From Lysobacteraceae bacterium (GTDB taxonomy: Bacteria > Pseudomonadota > Gammaproteobacteria > Xanthomonadales > Xanthomonadaceae), in the NCBI GenBank assembly GCA_003449195.1, contig DMID01000027.1:235-9683 (forward strand): DNA of 9,449 nt, given 5' to 3'. Within the stretch, counting starts at the first letter, position 1. Each line of letters begins with the position of its first letter. The position numbers and the translations under genes are program-made. Below the pieces are notes generated by a model, which was not told the origin of the DNA, did not search any database, and saw only the letters and a list, made by a program, of their open reading frames with translations. Shown here piece by piece: positions 5,374 to 9,449 of the stretch.

Positions 5374-6855
5374 TCAGGCTTCCGGGCCTTCGTGGAACAC
5401 CGGCTCGGCCGGCAGCTTGCTGTCGGCTTCGTCGGCCGGCTCGTTGCCGGGGATCATGTAGCTCTTGCGGTAGCCGTACAGGAAGTACACGACCAGGCCG
5501 ATGGCTGCCCAGCCGAAGAACAGCGCGATGGTGTAGACCGACAGGTTGACGAACAGCAGGATGCAGCCGGAGATGGCGAGGATGCACACCGGCCACACGA
5601 ACGGCGTGCGGAACGGGCGCGGTCGGTTGGGCTGGCGCACGCGCAGCACCAGCACGCCGATGGACACCATGATGAAGGCGAACAGCGTGCCCGAGTTGGA
5701 GATGTCGGCCAGCACGCCGACCGGGAACATCGCCGAGAACAGCGACACCGCGATGCCGGTGATGACGGTGATGATGTGCGGCGTGCTGAACTTCGGGTGG
5801 ATCTTCGACAGGCGGGCGGGCAGCAGGCCGTCGCGCGACATCACGAAGAAGATGCGGCTCTGCCCGTACAGGAAGGCCAGCAGCACCGTCGGCAGCGCGA
5901 TCACCGCCACCGCCGCGATCACCTTCGCCGCGCCTCCCTGCCCCAATTCGCGCAGGATCAGCGCCAGCGGCTCGGCGCTGTGGCCGAACACGGTGAAGTT
6001 CATCGCACCTACCGCCGCCAGCGCCACCAGCACGTAGATCAGCGTGCAGCCCACCATCGAGCCGATGATGCCGATGGACAGGTCGCGGCCGGGGTTGCGG
6101 GTTTCCTCGGCGGCGGTGGAAATGGCGTCGAAGCCGTAGAACGCGAAGAAGATGATCGCCGCCGCTGCCATCACGCCGCGCTCCACGCCATCGGTGCCCA
6201 TCGTCTTGGCAAAGCCGTAGGGCATGAACGGGTGCAGGTTGGCCGTGTCGAAGTGCGGCAGCGCCATCGCCACGAACACCCCCAGCGCGATGATCTTGGC
6301 CACCACCAGCACCGCGTTGAGCGTGGCGCTCTCGCGGGTGCCCACGGTCAGCAGGCCGGCCACGACGAAGGTGATCAGCACCGCCGGCAGGTTGACGATG
6401 CCGCCGGCATGCGGCCCGGACGTCAGTGCCGCCGGCAGGTCCACGCCCAACCCGTGCAGGAAGCCGGTCGCGTAACCGGACCAGCCCACCGCGACGGTGC
6501 TGACCACCAGCGAGTATTCGAGGATCAGGCTCCAGCCCACCACCCACGCGACCACTTCGCCCAGCACCGCGTAGCTGTAGGTGTAGGCGCTGCCGGCGGC
6601 CGGCATCATCGTGGCCATCTCGGCATAGGCCAGCGCCGCGCAGGCGCACACAAGCCCGGCCACGCCGAAGGACACCAGCACCGCCGGCCCGGCCAGGTTG
6701 GCGCCCACGCCGATCAAGGTGTAGATGCCGGTGCCGACGATGGCGCCGATGCCCAGTGCCACCAGATGCGGCCAGCTCAGGGTGGGCACCAGCCGCCGTC
6801 CTTCTTCATGGACGGTGATGGTGTCGATCGACTTGCGCCGGAGCCATGCGTGCAT
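5374..6855 (-). CDS. APC-superfamily amino acid permease, CAT-like (second paralogue)
   Basis: This is a 493-residue inner-membrane transporter with about 12 hydrophobic segments. It shares its layout and key motifs with the neighbouring permease: GIGAIVGTGIYTLIG (35-49) in the first segment, MMPAAGSAYTYSY (83-95), FFAFYGFDAIS (236-246), AEETRNPGRDLS (249-260) and SRDGLLPARLSKIHP later on. The last 30 or so residues are hydrophilic and acidic. The reading frame extends 164 codons further upstream, but ATG at 6855 is chosen. It has GAGGGG six bases before it, it gives the family's MHAWLRRKSID-type N-terminus, and the upstream part would run through the FUSC-like gene. It is likely its own transcription unit: 62 bp separate it from the upstream gene and a terminator hairpin follows. 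Substrate unknown; the family carries cationic and neutral amino acids. Confidence 0.9.
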   Translation of the reverse strand: MHAWLRRKSIDTITVHEEGRRLVPTLSWPHLVALGIGAIVGTGIYTLIGVGANLAGPAVLVSFGVAGLVCACAALAYAEMATMMPAAGSAYTYSYAVLGEVVAWVVGWSLILEYSLVVSTVAVGWSGYATGFLHGLGVDLPAALTSGPHAGGIVNLPAVLITFVVAGLLTVGTRESATLNAVLVVAKIIALGVFVAMALPHFDTANLHPFMPYGFAKTMGTDGVERGVMAAAAIIFFAFYGFDAISTAAEETRNPGRDLSIGIIGSMVGCTLIYVLVALAAVGAMNFTVFGHSAEPLALILRELGQGGAAKVIAAVAVIALPTVLLAFLYGQSRIFFVMSRDGLLPARLSKIHPKFSTPHIITVITGIAVSLFSAMFPVGVLADISNSGTLFAFIMVSIGVLVLRVRQPNRPRPFRTPFVWPVCILAISGCILLFVNLSVYTIALFFGWAAIGLVVYFLYGYRKSYMIPGNEPADEADSKLPAEPVFHEGPEA

Positions 6856-6861
6856 CGGGGT

Positions 6862-6867
6862 CCCCTC
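6862..6867 (-). promoter_or_regulatory. Ribosome-binding sequence that fixes the start of the second permease
   Basis: GAGGGG on the minus strand (6867 to 6862) lies six bases before the ATG at 6855. It is the strongest Shine-Dalgarno match among the minus-strand genes of this window and decides the start inside a much longer open frame. Confidence 0.75.
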
Positions 6868-6917
6868 GGAGAAACCCGGAGTGTGCGGCATGCCGTGCCT
6901 GCCGCCAACGTGCGGCC

Positions 6918-7505
6918 TTACTCCTCCGGCCGGGCCTTGCCGTCGGACGTGCCGTCGTTCCCGTTTCCGGGATGCTGGCCGATGGCCGGGAGCATGGCGC
7001 TCAGCCGCGCCAGCAAGACGGCCACGCCGGTGCCGAAGCAGGCCTCCATGAAGCGCAAGGCGGCATTGGCAAACGGGTTCAACTGCGGGTCCATGGCCGA
7101 GATCACCATCACCACCACCACCGTGATCGCGGCCAGCCGGCCGCCATCGGCAATGCCGGTGCAGCGGCATGTCAGCACGGTAGCGGCGACGCACAGGCCG
7201 AGCCCCATCGGTGACAGCGACCAGAACGCCAGATACAGCGCAGCTGTCGAGGCGCCGACGAAGGTACCGATGACCCGCGCCCGCGTGGCGTCCCAGGTGT
7301 CGTCCAGGCTGTTGCGCAGCACGACGATGCCGGATATCGCCGCCCACATCGCTCCCATCTCAGCTGCAGGCGAACGCACCGTCTGGCTGACCGCCAGGCC
7401 CAGCAGGTAGGCCAGCAACGCGGTCAGCCCATAGAGCAGAGCGGGGCCTGCAATGACGGCCAAGCGCCGCCACTGCCACCGTATCGAAGGAACGTGGTCT
7501 TTCAT
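6918..7505 (-). CDS. Small FUSC-like / aromatic acid exporter-like membrane protein
   Basis: This is a 195-residue protein with about six hydrophobic segments (near 16-40, 50-66, 78-96, 99-114, 123-139 and 153-171). Between them is a loop, LRNSLDDTWDATRARVIGTFVG (residues 63-84), of the type found in the membrane half of FUSC and aromatic-acid-exporter proteins. Those proteins are usually several hundred residues with a cytoplasmic domain; this one has only the membrane half and a short Gly/Asn/Asp-rich tail. Its role is likely efflux of small organic acids, but that is inferred from the family. The frame extends far upstream across the lysE gene, so ATG at 7505 was chosen. It has AGGGTG eight bases upstream and lies 29 bp after the lysE-like gene on the same strand, implying an operon. 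The assignment to FUSC is from remembered motifs. Confidence 0.75.
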   Translation of the reverse strand: MKDHVPSIRWQWRRLAVIAGPALLYGLTALLAYLLGLAVSQTVRSPAAEMGAMWAAISGIVVLRNSLDDTWDATRARVIGTFVGASTAALYLAFWSLSPMGLGLCVAATVLTCRCTGIADGGRLAAITVVVVMVISAMDPQLNPFANAALRFMEACFGTGVAVLLARLSAMLPAIGQHPGNGNDGTSDGKARPEE

Positions 7506-7534
7506 GGATGCATCACCCTTTCGATGGCGGCCGA

Positions 7535-8158
7535 TCACCCCGGAAGGCCCAGTTTCACGCCGAAGCCCACCAGCCCGGTGCCTGCGGCACGGCGCAGCCA
7601 CAGGCCCGCTCGCGGATGTTGCGCCACCTGCCGGGCCAGGACGTGGCCAAGGCCGATCAACAACGAGCACCAGCTCACGCTGAGCAGTGCGATCAGCAGT
7701 GCCATCGTCGCGAACGTCGCCGCACCACGGGCATGCTCGGGGTCGATGAACAGCGGGAAGAACGCCATGTAGAACACGATGCCTTTCGGGTTCAGCACGC
7801 TCACCAGAAAGCCCTGCCGGAACAAGCGCCCGGGTTGCAGCGTCACCAGGCCCGGTCCCGCGCCACGCCGCGTGCGCAGCAGGTTGATGCCGATCCAGAT
7901 CAGGTAGGCCGCGCCGAGATATTGCACGGCATGGAACAGCAGCGGATGGGCCTGCAGCAGCGCAGCCACACCTGCCACCGCCAGCCAGATCAGGACCTGA
8001 TCCCCGAGCAACAGGCCACCGAGGCAGCGGAAGCCGCCGCGTGGCCCGGCGATTCCGACGGCATTGAGCAAGGCAAAAGTGCCCGGCCCCGGCAAGGCCA
8101 GGAACACCAGCACGGCGGCAATGAAAGCCCAGGGCTCGTGGATTCCCATCCAGTTCAT
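7535..8158 (-). CDS. LysE/RhtB-family amino acid exporter
   Basis: LysE-family proteins export amino acids (lysine, homoserine, threonine, leucine or cysteine types) across the inner membrane. The 207-residue protein is of normal family length. It shows FLALPGPGTFALLNAVGIAG (19-38), corresponding to the family's PGP motif in the first helix. It also has LGAAYLIWIGINLLR (81-95) and the diagnostic SVLNPKGIVFYMAFFPLFID (120-139). About five or six membrane segments are visible. The open frame starts at 8293, but ATG at 8158 (MNWMGIHEPW) gives the correct family length and has GGGA about ten bases upstream. A second ATG at 8149 is possible. It leads a two-gene unit with the FUSC-like gene 29 bp downstream and is divergent from nfsB. 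The exported substrate is not predictable from sequence. Confidence 0.9.
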   Translation of the reverse strand: MNWMGIHEPWAFIAAVLVFLALPGPGTFALLNAVGIAGPRGGFRCLGGLLLGDQVLIWLAVAGVAALLQAHPLLFHAVQYLGAAYLIWIGINLLRTRRGAGPGLVTLQPGRLFRQGFLVSVLNPKGIVFYMAFFPLFIDPEHARGAATFATMALLIALLSVSWCSLLIGLGHVLARQVAQHPRAGLWLRRAAGTGLVGFGVKLGLPG

Positions 8159-8203
8159 GGACGCAAAGTTCCCGCAAAAGGCCGACAGCGTAGCGGCTGA
8201 CGG

Positions 8204-8220
8204 GCCGGATTGCGTCCGGC
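8204..8220. repeat. Inverted repeat in the lysE-nfsB divergent region, nearer lysE
   Basis: GCCGGA (8204-8209) and TCCGGC (8215-8220) pair around TTGCG, 46 bp upstream of the lysE-type start. It could be part of the exporter's leader or an operator. No good -35/-10 pair is visible around it. Confidence 0.3.
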
Positions 8221-8294
8221 ACCGGGAGATTGCGGCCACGATGCCGGCGACGGTTTCGCGAATGGAAAGGCAGCATTCCGGCAAGGGCTGCATT

Positions 8295-8311
8295 CACCGC
8301 CCGGGGCGGTG
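8295..8311. promoter_or_regulatory. Inverted repeat upstream of nfsB, possible operator
   Basis: CACCGCC (8295-8301) and GGCGGTG (8305-8311) form a perfect seven-base inverted repeat around CGG, 37 bp before the nfsB ATG. It lies in the 190-bp region between the divergent lysE-type gene and nfsB, at a distance suited to a repressor site or leader hairpin. The regulator is unknown. It does not have the loose T-N11-A look of a typical LysR box. Confidence 0.35.
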
Positions 8312-8348
8312 CGATCATTCATTCCATCTTCCACGCCGGAACCGTCCC

Positions 8349-8999
8349 ATGAACCTGACCGAAGTCCTCGATCGCCGTTACACCACCAAGGCTTACGATG
8401 CCGGCCGCACGCTGCCGGCGGACGTGGTGGAGCAGCTGCTGGCCGCGCTGCGCTGCAGCCCCTCGTCGGTGAACTCGCAGCCCTGGCATTTCATCGTCGC
8501 CGACGATGCCGCCGGCAAGGCGCGCATCGCCAAGGGTGCCACCGGCCATTACGCCTACAACGCGCCGAAGATCCTCGATGCCTCGCACGTGGTGGTGTTG
8601 TGTGCGCGCAACGACCTGACGCCCGAGTATCTGCAGACCCTGCTCGACAACGACCAGGCCGTCGGCCGCTTTGCCGGCGACGATGCCCGCGAAGCCCAGC
8701 GCAAGAGCCGCGCCGGTTACGTCGAGGCACACCATGCCGCCGGCGACATTGCCCACTGGGCGCAGAAGCAGCTCTACATCGCGCAGGGTTTCCTGCTGCT
8801 GTCGGCCGGCTTGCTGGGCGTGGACGCCACACCGATGGAGGGTTTCGACACCGCAGCGGTGGACGCCGAGTTCGGTTTGCAGGCCAAGGGCTTGTCGGCG
8901 CAGGTGCTGGTCGCGCTCGGCCATCGTGCCGAAGGCGATTTCAACGCGAAGCTGCCCAAGTCGCGGCTGCCGGCCGAGCTGGTGTTTTCCAGGGCCTGA
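8349..8999 (+). CDS. nfsB: NfsB-type oxygen-insensitive NAD(P)H nitroreductase
   Basis: This cytoplasmic FMN flavoenzyme reduces nitroaromatics and quinones by two-electron steps with NAD(P)H. The 216 residues align almost without gaps to E. coli NfsB (217 aa). Matching parts are RRYTTKAYD (9-17), SPSSVNSQPWHFIV (37-50), LDASHVVV (76-83), EGFD (164-167), VDAEFGL (171-177) and FNAKLPKSRLP (198-208). FMN and phosphate-contacting residues Arg10, Lys14, Asn71, Lys74, Lys204 and Arg206 are present. At substrate-pocket positions it differs from E. coli: Val41 for Thr, Tyr70 for Phe, Gly123 for Phe and Tyr124 for Phe. The frame runs upstream to 8064, but that part is antisense to the lysE gene; ATG at 8349 matches the family N-terminus. 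Its ribosome-binding sequence, CGGAA, is weak. It is monocistronic and convergent with the LysR-type gene. Confidence 0.95.
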   Translation: MNLTEVLDRRYTTKAYDAGRTLPADVVEQLLAALRCSPSSVNSQPWHFIVADDAAGKARIAKGATGHYAYNAPKILDASHVVVLCARNDLTPEYLQTLLDNDQAVGRFAGDDAREAQRKSRAGYVEAHHAAGDIAHWAQKQLYIAQGFLLLSAGLLGVDATPMEGFDTAAVDAEFGLQAKGLSAQVLVALGHRAEGDFNAKLPKSRLPAELVFSRA

Positions 9000-9011
9000 A
9001 CACGCGATGCA

Positions 9012-9045
9012 GTCGGGCTGCCGGTGTTCAGCCCGGCAGCCCGGC
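9012..9045. terminator. Hairpin between the convergent nfsB and lysR-type genes
   Basis: GGGCTGCCGG (9015-9024) and CCGGCAGCCC (9033-9042) pair perfectly around an eight-base loop. Three further pairs, one of them G-U, extend the stem to 9012-9045. The stop codon of the minus-strand LysR-type gene lies in the loop, and the stem begins 12 bp after the nfsB stop. No T-run follows on either strand, so it is a candidate bidirectional terminator or simply a stable 3' end. Confidence 0.45.
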
Positions 9046-9449
9046 CAACAGCGCCGCGCAGCGTTTGCGCAACAGCGCATGCAGCTTGCGCACGGTCGGC
9101 GAGACCTGCTGGCGGTGCGGGCACAGCAGGCTCAGCGGCAAGGGCTCGCCCGCTTCCGGGAACAGCACCTCCAGCCGGCCGGCGGCGACATCGCCGGCCA
9201 CGTCCAGCCAGGACTTGTAGAGGATGCCCTCGCCGGCCAGCGCCCAGCGATGCACCACGTCGGCATCATCGGACAGCAGCGGGCCATCCACGTGCACGCG
9301 CTGGCGCCGGCCGCCCACCCCGAAGGACCAGTGTGCGTACGGCTGCGGGCCGAGCATGAAACGCAGGCAGGCATGCCCGCGCAGCGCTTCCAGCGATCCG
9401 GACCGCCCATGCCGGACCAGATACTCGGGGGCGGCGGCCAGCACGCGGC
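9028..9449 (-). CDS. LysR-type transcriptional regulator, C-terminal effector-binding part (5' end outside window)
   Basis: The 139 visible codons cover the second half of a LysR-type regulator. The winged-helix DNA-binding domain and first part of the effector domain lie beyond the right edge. Typical features are RVLAAAPEYLVRHG at the visible start, then HWSFGVGGRRQRVHVDGPL. Next come DADVVHRWALAGEGILYKSW and AAGRLEVLFPE, with PLSLLCPHRQQVSPTVRKL near the end. This order matches the periplasmic-binding-protein-like domain of the CrgA-like LysR subgroup. It is convergent with nfsB, so the common arrangement of a LysR gene divergent from its target does not apply to nfsB. Its target is more likely outside the window. 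The effector is unknown. Confidence 0.9.
   Translation of the reverse strand, partial: RVLAAAPEYLVRHGRSGSLEALRGHACLRFMLGPQPYAHWSFGVGGRRQRVHVDGPLLSDDADVVHRWALAGEGILYKSWLDVAGDVAAGRLEVLFPEAGEPLPLSLLCPHRQQVSPTVRKLHALLRKRCAALLAGLPG

Noticed and set aside
4016..5461. 481-codon plus-strand open frame across the first permease
   Set aside because: It is antisense to a clear APC permease, with the same shadow composition and no recognisable domain.
7101..7128. CAC/CCA triplet run with GATCAC/GTGATC ends, looking like a repeat or operator
   Set aside because: On the coding strand it encodes the Val-rich membrane segment TVVVVMVI of the FUSC-like protein, which explains the repetition.
6856..7347. 164-codon N-terminal extension of the second permease
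   Set aside because: It lies antisense-free but out of frame through the FUSC-like gene and resembles no protein. The ATG at 6855 has a strong ribosome-binding sequence and the family N-terminus.
5269..7410. 713-codon plus-strand open frame rich in His, Gln and Arg
   Set aside because: It is antisense to the second permease and its neighbours. The His/Gln/Arg make-up is what GC-rich membrane-protein codons give on the opposite strand.

Overview
The window looks like a chromosomal, housekeeping stretch of a high-GC gammaproteobacterium. Best guess is the Xanthomonadales (Xanthomonas, Stenotrophomonas or Lysobacter relatives). The reasons are the very GC-rich third codon positions, a fused HisIE following HisF, a gammaproteobacterial-type mtnB/mtnD/mtnC set, and protein wording. 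The taxon is inferred from memory of families, not from a search. I see no transposase, integrase, phage gene, CRISPR array, rRNA or tRNA.

Layout. (1) 1-1372, plus strand: the tail of a histidine operon, with hisF cut by the left edge and hisIE overlapping it by 11 bp. (2) 1373-1764: a 392-bp convergent gap with two terminator-like hairpins and no convincing gene. (3) 1765-3774, minus strand: three methionine-salvage genes, transcribed mtnB, mtnD, mtnC. (4) 3803-5248, minus strand: an APC-superfamily amino acid permease ending 28 bp before mtnB and so probably transcribed with it. (5) 5374-6855, minus strand: a second, paralogous permease, separated from the first by a strong stem-loop with a U-rich tail. 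(6) 6918-8158, minus strand: a two-gene unit, lysE-type exporter then a small FUSC-like membrane protein. (7) 8349-8999, plus strand: an NfsB-type nitroreductase, divergent from the exporter pair. (8) 9028-9449, minus strand: the effector-binding half of a LysR-type regulator, cut by the right edge and convergent with nfsB.

How the parts fit. MtnB, MtnC and MtnD catalyse three successive late steps that turn methylthioribulose-1-phosphate into 2-keto-4-methylthiobutyrate, the precursor of methionine. The earlier enzymes (MtnA, and MtnP or MtnN plus MtnK) and the final aminotransferase are not in the window. The adjacent permease may bring in an amino acid tied to this pathway, but its substrate cannot be read from the sequence. 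The exporter pair is likely a separate transcription unit for removing amino acids or aromatic acids.

No clearly new biological system is present. The points most worth a second look are: the permease-mtnBDC linkage, a possible leaderless start of mtnB, strong palindromes inside and after the mtn genes, a tiny methionine-rich ORF after mtnC, and active-site differences in the nitroreductase.
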